Shown in pieces: positions 17,550-26,241 of a stretch of DNA of 64,000 nucleotides. The position numbers and the translations under genes were made by a program. The stretch's first letter is position 1, and each line of letters opens with the position of its first letter. This DNA is from Microcoleus vaginatus HSN003 (GTDB lineage: Bacteria > Cyanobacteriota > Cyanobacteriia > Cyanobacteriales > Microcoleaceae): the NCBI RefSeq assembly GCF_022701255.1, contig NZ_CP031705.1:1873501-1937500 (forward strand), written 5' to 3'. The notes under the pieces were generated by a model. That model was not told where the DNA came from, searched no databases, and worked only from the letters and a program-made list of their open reading frames with translations.

Positions 17550-19169
17550 ATGGCAAACATGACCTACCAGATAGACGAGCTACTCAACACGTCACCCTGT
17601 GGATTCGTCTCGTTTGCTGACGATGGTACGATCCTAATGGTCAACGCCACATTACTGCAATTACTCGGATACGAAACCGATGAACTGCAGGAACGGAAAA
17701 TGGACTCCATTCTGCCAATGGCCAGCCGGATTTTTTATCAAACCCATTTCTTCCCCCTGTTGAAGCTGGACGGTAAAGTAGAGGAAATTTACTTCTCATT
17801 AAGGTCAAAGCAGGGTAGTGATATACCCATGCTGATCAACGCTGTGCGTCGGAATCAGGGAGGAAAATTCGTCAACAATTGCATCTTGCTCTGTATCCGC
17901 CAGCGTATCCTATACGAAGGTGAAATCATTAAAGCAAAAAAAGCAGCAGAGGCCGCTACTCTCGCCCAAAAGCAAGCGGAAATGGCTCTGCGGCAACAGT
18001 ACGACAAGGCGATATTACTTCAAGAGATTACTCAACACATCCGTCAATCTCTTGATTTGTCTACAATTTTTGAGATTGCTTCGCAGGAGATTCGCCTGTT
18101 TCTTGATGCCGAGCGCGTCGGCATATTTAAGTTCTATCCTGACAGTAATTTTGGATATGGTGAGTTTGTTTCAGAATCCGTAGGCGAAGGATGTAAATTG
18201 ATAAGCAGAAATCAATTTAACGACCCGTGTGCTGGTGAACAAGATCCTGATTCATATCAAGAAGGGAGAATGCAGGTAGTTCAAGATATCAATAAGATTG
18301 ACCTTCAACACTGTTACCGCGCTCTTTGGAAACAATTTCCGGTTCGGGCTAATTTAGTGGCGCCGTTGCTCAATGGACAAGATTTGTGGGGGCTGTTATG
18401 TATTCATCAATGTTCTGCTCCTCGGCAATGGGAAGAATTTGAAGTTGACCTTGTTAAACAGATTGCTAATCAGTTAGCGATCGCCATTAAACAAGCTGAT
18501 ATTTTTCAGAAGTTGCAGAAGGAATTGGCAGAAAGGCAGCAGGCTCAAGCGCGCATGAGAGAAATTAATCAACAACTTGCACTCTCTAACGAAGAACTAG
18601 CCCGCGCTACTCACCTCTTAGAACAAGTGGTCAATATTGATGGATTAACTCAAATTGCTAATCGCCGCTGTTTTAATGACCGCTTAGAGCATGAATGGCA
18701 GCGGCTATACCGGGAACAAAAACCTATTTCTCTTTTGTTGTTTGATGTGGATTATTTCAAACGCTATAATGATTGCTACGGTCATCAAATGGGGGATGAT
18801 TGTTTGTTCAAACTTGCTCAGACTGTGCAAGAGGTGGTGTACCGTCCGGCGGATTTGGTGGCGCGTTACGGCGGAGAAGAATTTGGCATCATTTTGCCTA
18901 ATACTGATCTTGAAGGAGCGAGTTCGGTGGCCCAACGGATTCACGCTGCTATTAAAGCTTTACATATTCCTCACAAAACCTCTGATGTGAGCGATGTAGT
19001 TACTATTAGTATGGGTATCGCTAACTTGATTCCGATTCCGGAACTATCATCGGCTGACTTGATTGCGCTCGCCGATCGTTCACTGTACCGTGCCAAGCAA
19101 CAGGGGCGCAATCAGTCCGCGACCTGCGACTACAGCGGCGATTCGATTTTTGGTAGTGATTCACAGTAA
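17550..19169 (+). CDS. RsbP-type PAS, cyanobacteriochrome-like GAF, GGDEF diguanylate cyclase
   Basis: A 539-residue cytosolic protein. Residues 8-115 are a PAS domain very like that of Bacillus RsbP (SPCGFVSFADDGTI, FFPLLKLDGKVEEIYFSL, DIPMLINAV). A coiled coil (125-160) follows. A GAF domain at ~165-315 has phytochrome-family features: DPC at 225-227 (like the DXCF motif), EGRMQVVQDI, C255-Y256 at the bilin-Cys position, and VRANLVAPLL with LWGLLCIHQCSAPRQW. The GGDEF domain (362-525) has GGEEF at 441-445 and an inhibitory RxxD (RPAD, 432-435), so it should be an active, product-inhibited diguanylate cyclase. RsbP normally ends in a PP2C phosphatase; here the output is c-di-GMP. It lies 5 bases after rsbQ. 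Confidence 0.88.
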   Translation: MANMTYQIDELLNTSPCGFVSFADDGTILMVNATLLQLLGYETDELQERKMDSILPMASRIFYQTHFFPLLKLDGKVEEIYFSLRSKQGSDIPMLINAVRRNQGGKFVNNCILLCIRQRILYEGEIIKAKKAAEAATLAQKQAEMALRQQYDKAILLQEITQHIRQSLDLSTIFEIASQEIRLFLDAERVGIFKFYPDSNFGYGEFVSESVGEGCKLISRNQFNDPCAGEQDPDSYQEGRMQVVQDINKIDLQHCYRALWKQFPVRANLVAPLLNGQDLWGLLCIHQCSAPRQWEEFEVDLVKQIANQLAIAIKQADIFQKLQKELAERQQAQARMREINQQLALSNEELARATHLLEQVVNIDGLTQIANRRCFNDRLEHEWQRLYREQKPISLLLFDVDYFKRYNDCYGHQMGDDCLFKLAQTVQEVVYRPADLVARYGGEEFGIILPNTDLEGASSVAQRIHAAIKALHIPHKTSDVSDVVTISMGIANLIPIPELSSADLIALADRSLYRAKQQGRNQSATCDYSGDSIFGSDSQ

Positions 19170-19200
19170 TGGTTTAATATCATGTCGGTTAGCACCTCAC

Positions 19201-19313
19201 ATCTTGCACCATTCTCAAGAACAGGCAAGATGCCTGTTCCACAAGAAAATTCACTCTTTGTGGAACAGGCATCTTGCCTGTTCATAAAAAGCTTATTGAG
19301 AATGGTGCAAGAT
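19201..19313. repeat. Large nested palindrome after the GGDEF gene
   Basis: Outer arms 19201-19218 and 19296-19313 (18 bp, containing TTGCACCATTCTCAA) and inner arms 19219-19244 and 19258-19283 (26 bp, containing GGCAAGATGCCTGTTCC) are both perfect reverse complements. The inner arm is itself a palindrome (AACAGGCA...TGCCTGTT). It is probably a mobile palindromic repeat of the cyanobacterial type, and it could also terminate transcription from the operon. Confidence 0.85.
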
Positions 19314-19465
19314 CTCACTTAGCACCGGACTTGTGATGGTGCGATCGCTCTTCTGTGTTAAACGGCTCCTGCTGACGGGCATTTTTTCGTGAATCCCAGA
19401 ACGGCAACGGTCGCTGGCGAAAAGCGATGCAGCTCCATGAGTAGACTGATACCAGTGACTGTTGA

Positions 19466-19654
19466 CGTTCTCTTCGACATAGGAGCGATCGGGAGGAAAG
19501 TAAAAACTCGGCTCCGACCGTCGCAGAATTTCCAGAAGCGGCCGACTTGCTCAACCAGTTGAAAGCGCGGCGCAAAAAGTCGAGGGCGGACTTGGCTGAT
19601 ATCGACGCTATTCTGGGCCTGCTAGCAGAAGAGAACGGCTCAAACCTACTGTAG
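19466..19654 (+). pseudogene. Possible gene remnant, unidentified
   Basis: The 600-bp stretch 19170-19768 contains an open frame of 62 codons ending at TAG 19654. Its C-terminal part is charged and helical (FPEAADLLNQLKARRKKS, ADLADIDAILGLLAEENG) and looks like the tail of a protein. No ATG start is available and the upstream frame is stopped at 19463. Just before it, GNGRWRKAMQLHE can be read in another frame. I do not recognise the family. It is either a degraded C-terminus or chance. Confidence 0.25.
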
Positions 19655-19715
19655 GTATGGATTGTATCCAATTTCTAGTCAACTTGAGCCATCACCAACC
19701 GAAAAAATCAGCAAT

Positions 19716-19759
19716 AAAAAACCTCAAACCGTTGATTTGTCATTGGTTTGAGGTTTTTT
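19716..19759. terminator. Hairpin terminator beside tRNA-Gly
   Basis: AAAAACCTCAAACC pairs with GGTTTGAGGTTTTT across a 17-base spacer. A- and T-runs flank both sides, so it can act in either direction; on the minus strand it ends the tRNA-Gly transcript. Confidence 0.75.
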
Positions 19760-19768
19760 ATAGAAGTA

Positions 19769-19839
19769 AGCGGGCAGCGGGAATCGAACCCGCATAGTTA
19801 GCTTGGAAGGCTAAAGTTTTACCACTAAACTATGCCCGC
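19769..19839 (-). tRNA. trnG: tRNA-Gly (anticodon TCC)
   Basis: The minus strand folds as a standard tRNA of 71 nt. The acceptor is GCGGGCA/TGCCCGC, the D-arm region is TAGTTTAGTGGTAAAAC, the anticodon loop is CTTCCAA (TCC), and the T-arm is GCGGGTTCGATTCCCGC. CCA is not encoded. No integrated element is seen at its 3' end. Confidence 0.95.
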
Positions 19840-20002
19840 GCACAGAAACTAAACTTACCACAAGTCTCTGGGAATTGCAATAGGCCTGTGTAAAATTTTT
19901 GAATACTTCCCTCACAGTGGCTGAATCGGGGGCGGAAGCCGGACTTGCGGCCCGATCGCCCCCTCGCCCCAACAATCCCCGTCTCCCATCCTGCGTAAGG
20001 CT

Positions 20003-22021
20003 TTACGGGTGGAAATAATCGTAAATTTGCTGCGCCAGACGCGGGCCAATCCCAGAAACTTCTGCCAACTGTTCGGGAGTCGCTAAACGGAGGTAGTCGA
20101 TCGACCGAAAATGTGCCAACAATTGTTTTTGTCGGTGGTGTCCCAATCCGGGAATTTCATCAAGGCGCGATCGCTTCATTCTCTCGCTTCTTCGATCGCG
20201 GTGAAAACTCACAGCAAACCTGTGCGCCTCATCCCGCACCCGGCGCAATAATTGGACGCCCGGTTGCTCAGAATTAGTTTGCAGTGGCAAAGATTCCCCC
20301 GGCAAAAATATCTCCTCTCGCTGCTTCGCCAAACTGACAACGCGCAACTCTTCTAGCAAATTCATCTCCCGCAAAACAGCCACAACTGCTGACAGTTGAC
20401 CTTTGCCGCCATCTATCATAATTAAGTCGGGTTTGTCGGAAATAGTATGAGAAACCGAGGATAAATTGCTGATTTCTTCCGGTTCTTCTAAATCGCTAAA
20501 TCCATCTTCCATCTTCCCTCTTTCTTCTTCCTTCAATCTTCGGAATCGGCGACCGATAACTTCTGCTAAACTCGCAAAATCATCAGAATGACCGGATTTA
20601 ATTTCAGGATTTTTAATTTTGTAATGGCGGTAGTGTTGATTGGCGGGCAAACCGTCAATAAATACGACGCGGGAAGCTACGGCGTCAGAACCTTGAATGT
20701 GAGAAATATCGTAGCCTTCAATGCGGCGAGGAACTTCCGGCAAATCGAGAATCTCTGCTAAATCTTGCATGGCTTGAGAATTGCGATCGCTCAATCTTTG
20801 CATTCTCGCCAATTCATACTCAGCGTTGCGTTCCACCATCTCAATCAACTCAGCCTTACTTTGCCGCTGCGGTGTCAAAATTGTAACTTTTCGCCCCTTA
20901 CGATTGCTCAACCAATCTGCTAATATTTCCCCTTCTGGCAATTCGTACTGCACTGAAATTTCGCTGGGAATTTCTACAGATTCGACATTTTGATAATGTT
21001 CTTCCAATACCCGCTGCAAAATCGCTCCGGCCTCTACCCCCCCTCGTTCTCCCTCTTGCCAAGGGGAGGAGGAAAGAGAAAGTTGAGATAACTCTTGCCC
21101 CCCGTTTGCAAGGGGGGGTTGGGAGGGTATTTCCGCCATAAATCCCAATCTTCCGACCAATTGACCGGCACGAATTTGGAACAATTGAACGCAAGCGTGC
21201 TGGGTGTCGGCCGCAAGTGCGATCGCATCTCTGGAAACCGTATCGTCGGGCAAAGATACTTTTTGACCTGCACTCAAAGACTGCAAACCCTTAATTTGGT
21301 CGCGAATGCGCGCCGCCGTTTCAAAGTTTAAATCTTCGGCAGCTTGTTCCATTTGCGGCGCTAACAAATCGAGTAATTCCTGAGTTCTTCCCTGGAAAAT
21401 CATCGCTACTTTTTGGATGATTTTTCGGTATTCCTCCGGCGAAGTTAACCCTTGACACACGCCAACGCAGCGCCCGATGTCGTAGTTCAGACAGGGACGG
21501 TCTTTAAACAACGGTTGAGGGCGCTGTCGCAGTGGGAAAATCCGATTAATTAAATGCAGCGTACTCCGCAGTGCCCCTGTATCAACGTAGGGGCCGTAAT
21601 AGCGGTCTTTTGCACTACCTGCGCGGCGTTTGCGGGTGATAAAAATGCGCGGGTATTCCTCCGACCAAGTTATGCACAAATAAGGATATTTTTTATCATC
21701 TTTGAGGAGGACATTAAAGTAAGGTTGGTGCTGTTTTACGAGGTTTGCTTCTAAGGCTAAAGCTTCCGCTTCTGTGTCGGTGGCGATGAATTCAATTTCG
21801 CGCACTTGCTGCACCATCATCGCGATGCGGGGACTGAGATTTTGGGTTTCGCGGAAGTAGGAACGGACGCGGTTGCGGAGTTTTTTGGATTTGCCGATGT
21901 AAAGGATGCGATCGCTCTCATCGCGCATTAAATATACACCAGGAACCGCCGGAATTTCTTTGAGGCGACTTTCTAGGCGTTCCGAGTCTTTAACTAACGG
22001 CAGAGTTTTTGTGGATGGCAT
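20003..22021 (-). CDS. uvrC: UvrC, excinuclease ABC subunit C
   Basis: A 672-residue nucleotide-excision-repair nuclease that incises on both sides of lesions with UvrB. The GIY-YIG domain is at the N-terminus ([20 protein letters not shown]). The Cys cluster region reads [16 protein letters not shown] and a UVR motif lies near 230-260 ([11 protein letters not shown]). The RNase H-like endonuclease core has [11 protein letters not shown] and [12 protein letters not shown]. Tandem helix-hairpin-helix motifs end the protein ([23 protein letters not shown]). Two in-frame insertions lengthen it: ~295-330 (repeat-derived) and a Glu-rich stretch before the [10 protein letters not shown] strand. Neither disrupts a catalytic motif. 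Confidence 0.97.
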   Translation of the reverse strand: MPSTKTLPLVKDSERLESRLKEIPAVPGVYLMRDESDRILYIGKSKKLRNRVRSYFRETQNLSPRIAMMVQQVREIEFIATDTEAEALALEANLVKQHQPYFNVLLKDDKKYPYLCITWSEEYPRIFITRKRRAGSAKDRYYGPYVDTGALRSTLHLINRIFPLRQRPQPLFKDRPCLNYDIGRCVGVCQGLTSPEEYRKIIQKVAMIFQGRTQELLDLLAPQMEQAAEDLNFETAARIRDQIKGLQSLSAGQKVSLPDDTVSRDAIALAADTQHACVQLFQIRAGQLVGRLGFMAEIPSQPPLANGGQELSQLSLSSSPWQEGERGGVEAGAILQRVLEEHYQNVESVEIPSEISVQYELPEGEILADWLSNRKGRKVTILTPQRQSKAELIEMVERNAEYELARMQRLSDRNSQAMQDLAEILDLPEVPRRIEGYDISHIQGSDAVASRVVFIDGLPANQHYRHYKIKNPEIKSGHSDDFASLAEVIGRRFRRLKEEERGKMEDGFSDLEEPEEISNLSSVSHTISDKPDLIMIDGGKGQLSAVVAVLREMNLLEELRVVSLAKQREEIFLPGESLPLQTNSEQPGVQLLRRVRDEAHRFAVSFHRDRRSERMKRSRLDEIPGLGHHRQKQLLAHFRSIDYLRLATPEQLAEVSGIGPRLAQQIYDYFHP
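21036..21128. repeat. G/C-tract repeat element inserted in frame in uvrC
   Basis: The plus strand reads CCCCCCTCGTTCTCCCTCTT, then GCCAAGGGGAGGAGG and later CTTGCCCCCCGTTTGCAAGG and GGGGGTTGGGAGGG. This is the pattern of a common intergenic cyanobacterial repeat built from PPLxxGG-like units. It is translated within UvrC as [12 protein letters not shown] and later [10 protein letters not shown], with no frame change. Confidence 0.7.
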
Positions 22022-22137
22022 TGCAAGCTATCTCAGCAAAATAGAGACTGATTGTACACTCTTTTATTTTACCTTAATTCTGCCGATTTTGACGGCTGCT
22101 ACCGTCGCCAAACCCACCGATTAAACTTGAGAATCAG

Positions 22138-22890
22138 TTACAATATCTGAGATAAAAACTTGCGGGTGCGTTCTTCCTTCGGATTCTGAAAAAACTCTTC
22201 TGGCTTCGCTTCTTCCACTAAAACACCGCCATCCATCAATACAATGCGATCGGCAACTTCGCGCGCAAACCCGACTTCGTGAGTCACTACCACCATTGTA
22301 ATTCCTGTTTGAGCCAAATTTCGCATTACATCTAACACTTCCCGCACCATCTCCGGGTCTAATGCTGATGTCGGTTCATCAAACAGCATAATTTTAGGCT
22401 GCATTGCTAGAGAACGTGCAATAGCGACCCGTTGCTGCTGTCCTCCAGACAACTGTCCGGGATATTTTTTTGCTTGTTCCAAAATTCCCACTCTTTCTAA
22501 CAATTGCATCGCCACTTCTTCGGCTTTTTTCTTGGGCCAGCGGCGCACCCATACTGGCGCTAGCATGACATTTTGCAAGACTGATAAGTGGGGAAACAGG
22601 TTGAATTGCTGAAACACCATTCCTACTTCGCGGCGAATTGTCTCGATGTTGCGTAAGTCGTGGGAAAGTTCGATTCCGTCGATCGTAATTTTACCTTGTT
22701 GGTATTCTTCTAATGCGTTGAATGTGCGAATAAACGTCGATTTTCCCGAACCGGATGGCCCCATCACGACAACGACTTCGCCCCGCTCTACGGTCATGCT
22801 AACGCCGCGCAGTACGTGAAATTGTCCGTACCATTTGTGGACGTTTTCTGCTACGATTACTTTTTCTGCGATTGTGGGTTTAGTTTCCAT
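22138..22890 (-). CDS. aapP: Amino-acid ABC transporter ATPase (AapP/BgtA type)
   Basis: A 250-residue ABC ATPase of the polar amino-acid family. Walker [10 protein letters not shown], signature LSGGQQQR, Walker [13 protein letters not shown] and the H-loop VVTHEVGF are all intact. It energises uptake by the two permeases encoded upstream. It is the last gene of the minus-strand cluster aapJ-aapQ-(nuclease-like)-aapM-aapP, 51 bases after aapM. In cyanobacteria one such ATPase often serves several amino-acid transporters, so the substrate range may be wide. Confidence 0.9.
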   Translation of the reverse strand: METKPTIAEKVIVAENVHKWYGQFHVLRGVSMTVERGEVVVVMGPSGSGKSTFIRTFNALEEYQQGKITIDGIELSHDLRNIETIRREVGMVFQQFNLFPHLSVLQNVMLAPVWVRRWPKKKAEEVAMQLLERVGILEQAKKYPGQLSGGQQQRVAIARSLAMQPKIMLFDEPTSALDPEMVREVLDVMRNLAQTGITMVVVTHEVGFAREVADRIVLMDGGVLVEEAKPEEFFQNPKEERTRKFLSQIL

Positions 22891-22941
22891 ATTTTTTTGT
22901 TTTTAAACCGCTGATGAACGCGGATGAACGCAGATATTATT

Positions 22942-24141
22942 TTACCTTTCGCCTACGCCTAATGTTCGCTCTATTTTGCGGCTTGCTAGTGACATTGAGT
23001 AGCAAAATATCCAATAAATGATGCCGACGAATATGTAAACTTCGGCGTACCTGCCGATATAGGATGGATTTGCTAAAACTGCGCGGGATATTCCGATTAA
23101 TTCTAACATTCCGAATAGAGACAGCAGGGATGTATCCATGAATAATCCGATGAATTGACCGCCGATCGCCGGAATGACTATTCGCAGTGCTTGAGGCAGT
23201 ACAATGAGAATTGTAAGCAGCGGTGTATTGAGTCCGATCGACCTCGCTGCTTCTATTTGTCCCCTGGGCACGGCTTGCAAGCCACCGCGCACGTTTTCCG
23301 CCAAGTATGCCGCACTAAATAACGTTAATCCAGCAATCGCTCTAATTACTCTATCCAATTTCGGATATTCGGGCGGCAAGAAGAGTTGCAGCATCACTTG
23401 ACCTAAAAACAAAATGCCAATTAATGGTAAACCGCGAATAATTTCAATGTATAATGTTGATAACAGTCTTACAACTGGCAAAGAACTTTGTCGGCCGAGT
23501 GCTAGCAATACTCCCAAAGGAAAGGAAAGCACAATACTAATAACTGCTAAAAACAGGGTCAATACTAAACCGCCCCAATCATTTGTTGACACTTCTGTCA
23601 AACCTAACCCGCCTTTAATTAACCACAAAACTATTGGGAAGGAAAGAACCCAGATTGCAGGCATCCAACTCATTATTTTAGGGTTAATTTGTCTCCCCGC
23701 CCAATAGCTAGCAGCCGCTACAATAATATTGGCTAGCAGGTAAAAACGAGATGTTAAGTCGATCGGGGAAATGACCGCACCCACAACCGCAGCACCGAGT
23801 ATAATTAGTAAAGGCGGATTCCAAAGACGTTCTTCCCGCTGAATATTTCCCCAAGTTAATCCTCCCAACAAGGCAATTATGGCCGATACTATCCACAGCC
23901 GCCAGTAGGATTCGCGGGGAAATCTGCCTGCGAAAAATAGCGGCAAGTTAGCTTCTAACACGCGCCATTGAGCTTTTGTTGTTGCCCAAACGATAATTCC
24001 TTTAATAGTTTGGAAGGCGATAATGAGGCAAACTACTGTCAGAATGCTGTTGTACCAGGTACTAAATAGGTTTTTGCGCGCCCAATTCCAAGGGGTAGGC
24101 GATTCGGTGGCTGGGGGCGGTAATACAGGTATTGTTTCCAT
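22942..24141 (-). CDS. aapM: General L-amino-acid ABC permease (AapM type)
   Basis: A 399-residue inner-membrane permease with about eight hydrophobic segments. The N-terminal half carries the extra transmembrane region characteristic of AapM/NatH-type proteins. The C-terminal half has the HisM/GlnP core (LVLTLFLAVISIVLSFPLGV) with the EAA loop AAYLAENVRGGLQAVPRGQI followed by EAARSIGLN, which contacts the ATPase. It pairs with AapQ as a heterodimer. A short gene for a nuclease-like protein separates the two permease genes. Confidence 0.88.
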   Translation of the reverse strand: METIPVLPPPATESPTPWNWARKNLFSTWYNSILTVVCLIIAFQTIKGIIVWATTKAQWRVLEANLPLFFAGRFPRESYWRLWIVSAIIALLGGLTWGNIQREERLWNPPLLIILGAAVVGAVISPIDLTSRFYLLANIIVAAASYWAGRQINPKIMSWMPAIWVLSFPIVLWLIKGGLGLTEVSTNDWGGLVLTLFLAVISIVLSFPLGVLLALGRQSSLPVVRLLSTLYIEIIRGLPLIGILFLGQVMLQLFLPPEYPKLDRVIRAIAGLTLFSAAYLAENVRGGLQAVPRGQIEAARSIGLNTPLLTILIVLPQALRIVIPAIGGQFIGLFMDTSLLSLFGMLELIGISRAVLANPSYIGRYAEVYIFVGIIYWIFCYSMSLASRKIERTLGVGER

Positions 24142-24157
24142 CAGTTTTTAGTTATTA

Positions 24158-24757
24158 TTAATTTCTAATACTGTTCGCTAATATTCCTAAAATTTTATTC
24201 ACATCTCTCAAGTAATATTCACCTAAATCAATTTCAATAATTTGTTCTTGCAACTTCAGGAATTTCCAGATAGTACCTGTAGTAACAGTCCCATAAATCG
24301 CAGGAATTTCGTTGCCTTCACGTTCATTAAATATTCTAGCAGCCAACATTTCTGCTACGCACTGTCCCAATCCGCCATTGATATTTTCCTTCTTGGCTTC
24401 TACAATGATGATTATTGGCGCTCTAACAATTAGTAATTCTGGCGAATGACTGATCAGAAAATCGCAACTTCCATTTAATCCTTTTTCAACATCTACTGTA
24501 AAGTCTATTCCCGAAAACAAACTAATTTCCAATTTTAACTGTTTTCTAAGCTCGATCAAAATCGGTGCGATAATCATTTCCGATCGAGCTTTTTCAGTGT
24601 TACTGCTCAATGCTAACGGTACATTATCTTTGAGAATTTCTGCCAGTAACCTACTCGGCTCTAATTCTGAGACAGCAGCGAACATATCAATTTTATCGGA
24701 AATCGTTAAATCAAAATTTTTAGTTACTCTGTCTAAGCTAAAGTCACTGTATGCCAT
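24158..24757 (-). CDS. PD-(D/E)XK nuclease-like protein within the amino-acid transporter cluster
   Basis: A 199-residue soluble protein with no link to transport. It shows E60 (SEMIIAPILIEL), D99 (GSCDFLIS), E120-A-K122 in a hydrophobic strand (IIIIVEAKKEN) and Q132 (GLGQCVAEML). That is the order and spacing of a PD-(D/E)XK (restriction endonuclease-like) core. It sits 16 bases upstream of aapM and 50 bases downstream of aapQ on the same strand, so it is probably co-transcribed. Similar short proteins are common in filamentous cyanobacteria; their role is unknown and nuclease activity is inferred. Confidence 0.65.
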   Translation of the reverse strand: MAYSDFSLDRVTKNFDLTISDKIDMFAAVSELEPSRLLAEILKDNVPLALSSNTEKARSEMIIAPILIELRKQLKLEISLFSGIDFTVDVEKGLNGSCDFLISHSPELLIVRAPIIIIVEAKKENINGGLGQCVAEMLAARIFNEREGNEIPAIYGTVTTGTIWKFLKLQEQIIEIDLGEYYLRDVNKILGILANSIRN

Positions 24758-24807
24758 TTAACGCGCTCTCCTTTTATCACCCTTAAAATATATTAAAGTT
24801 AAACTAT

Positions 24808-26022
24808 TTACCTTTCCTTAATTTGTACAGTTTTATTGTACCAATTCATGAAGAGAGAAACTATCAAACTAATTGTTAGGTATGTTACCATGATAATTAA
24901 CATTGCTTCGATCGCCCGACCGGTCTGATTCAACGTCGGAGAGCCCACCACAAAATAAACGTCGGGATAAGCAACCGCAACCGCTAAACTCGAATTCTTA
25001 GCTAAATTCAGATACTGACTGGTTAAAGGCGGCACAATCACCCGCAAAGCTTGCGGCAAAATTACCATCCGCATCATTGTTCCAGACTTCAGCCCTAAAG
25101 ACTTTCCCGCTTCCCACTGACCTCTCGATACTGACTGAATTCCGGCCCGGACAATTTCTGCAATGTAACTGCCAGTATACAAGCTGAGTCCTGTCACCAG
25201 GGCTGCAAATTCAGGAGTTAATTTTAATCCTCCTTCGAGTTGCAAGGCTGGTGTCAGGCGGGGGAAATCTAGACGAAAAGGCAGATTTTTGGTGATAATA
25301 AAAGCTAAGATTGCACTCAGCCCGATCGCACCTAGAGCCCAAAACAACTGTCTTCCCGGCTTAGCTTCTTCCAACATCACCCGCGCCCGCCACATCCACA
25401 GCCCCGCCGCCGCCAAAACTCCGAGAGTTAGCAAAATCACCCAAATCTCAAAACCCGGCAAAGCCACAGGCCAAGGTACAGCAATGCCGCGATTTGTCAA
25501 GTAAATCGGCCCCCTCATCTGCTGATTGTCTTCCACTTTTGGCAGGGAAATGAAAACTGCAAAATACCAGAAAAATAATTGCAGCAATAACGGCGTATTT
25601 CGCAGAATTTCTACGTACAAACCAGCTAAATTCCGCAGCAACCAATTATCAGAAAGGCGCGCAATTCCTACAGTCAAACCCGCAACTGTTGCGAAAATAA
25701 TGCCGATACCCATCACCCGCAGTGAGTTAATTAAACCGACAATATAAGCTTGTCTATAACTGTTTTCGGGACTGTAGGGAATGACACTTTCGCCGATATC
25801 AAAAGATGCTTGGGAATTGAGAAAATCAAATCCAAATGCAATCCCCAGTTGCGAGTAATTGGCACTGAGATTGTCCCAGAGAATGGCGATGACAATTATT
25901 ACTAAAATTAGGGCGATCGCCTGTCCGGCAATTTTCCAGAAGCGATCGTCCCGCAGCAGTTTTGATATATCTTTAAATTTGGGCAATTTCTGCGATTTGC
26001 CCGGTTGAGGTTCTGGATTCAT
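24808..26022 (-). CDS. aapQ: General L-amino-acid ABC permease (AapQ type)
   Basis: A 404-residue membrane permease. A first transmembrane helix (IALILVIIVIAILWDNL) precedes a long periplasmic region typical of AapQ/NatG. The permease core follows, with ALVTGLSLYTGSYIAEIVRA and the EAA motif SRGQWEAGKSLGLK. It works with AapM, the AapP ATPase and the AapJ binding protein. An unusual heptamer tandem repeat lies between its start and the binding-protein gene upstream. Confidence 0.88.
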   Translation of the reverse strand: MNPEPQPGKSQKLPKFKDISKLLRDDRFWKIAGQAIALILVIIVIAILWDNLSANYSQLGIAFGFDFLNSQASFDIGESVIPYSPENSYRQAYIVGLINSLRVMGIGIIFATVAGLTVGIARLSDNWLLRNLAGLYVEILRNTPLLLQLFFWYFAVFISLPKVEDNQQMRGPIYLTNRGIAVPWPVALPGFEIWVILLTLGVLAAAGLWMWRARVMLEEAKPGRQLFWALGAIGLSAILAFIITKNLPFRLDFPRLTPALQLEGGLKLTPEFAALVTGLSLYTGSYIAEIVRAGIQSVSRGQWEAGKSLGLKSGTMMRMVILPQALRVIVPPLTSQYLNLAKNSSLAVAVAYPDVYFVVGSPTLNQTGRAIEAMLIIMVTYLTISLIVSLFMNWYNKTVQIKER

Positions 26023-26163
26023 AACTGTTTATTTAATGTAGAGCGAACTATACCTAACTTTAGCCTGCCTAAAATATCTTGTAGGGTGCGCCTAACAAGC
26101 ACCTTAAAAGTCGGGTAAGCGCGGAGTACCTTGCTGTCTAAAATATCTTGTTGGTTAACTGTT

Positions 26164-26233
26164 AACAGTCAACAGTCAACAGTCAACAGTCAACAGTCAA
26201 CAGTCAACAGTCAACAGTCAACAGTCAACAGTT
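26164..26233. repeat. AACAGTC heptamer array
   Basis: Nine perfect AACAGTC units plus a terminal AACAGTT lie in tandem, flanked by GTTAACTG and CAGTTAAC, so the ends are mirror-complementary. It sits 8 bases downstream of aapJ, between the binding-protein and permease genes. Copy number is likely to vary between strains by slippage. Confidence 0.95.
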
Positions 26234-26241
26234 AACTAAAA

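Noticed and set aside
19315..19671. 118-codon minus-strand frame
   Set aside because: Arg/Ser-rich composition typical of an antisense shadow; the plus strand has the more protein-like remnant.
19769..19839. tRNA-Gly as an attachment site for an integrated element
   Set aside because: No integrase gene and no repeated 3' tRNA end were found on either side.
26164..26233. Possible CRISPR-like array of repeated units
   Set aside because: The units are 7 bp, contiguous and have no spacers; it is a heptamer tandem repeat, and no cas gene is near.
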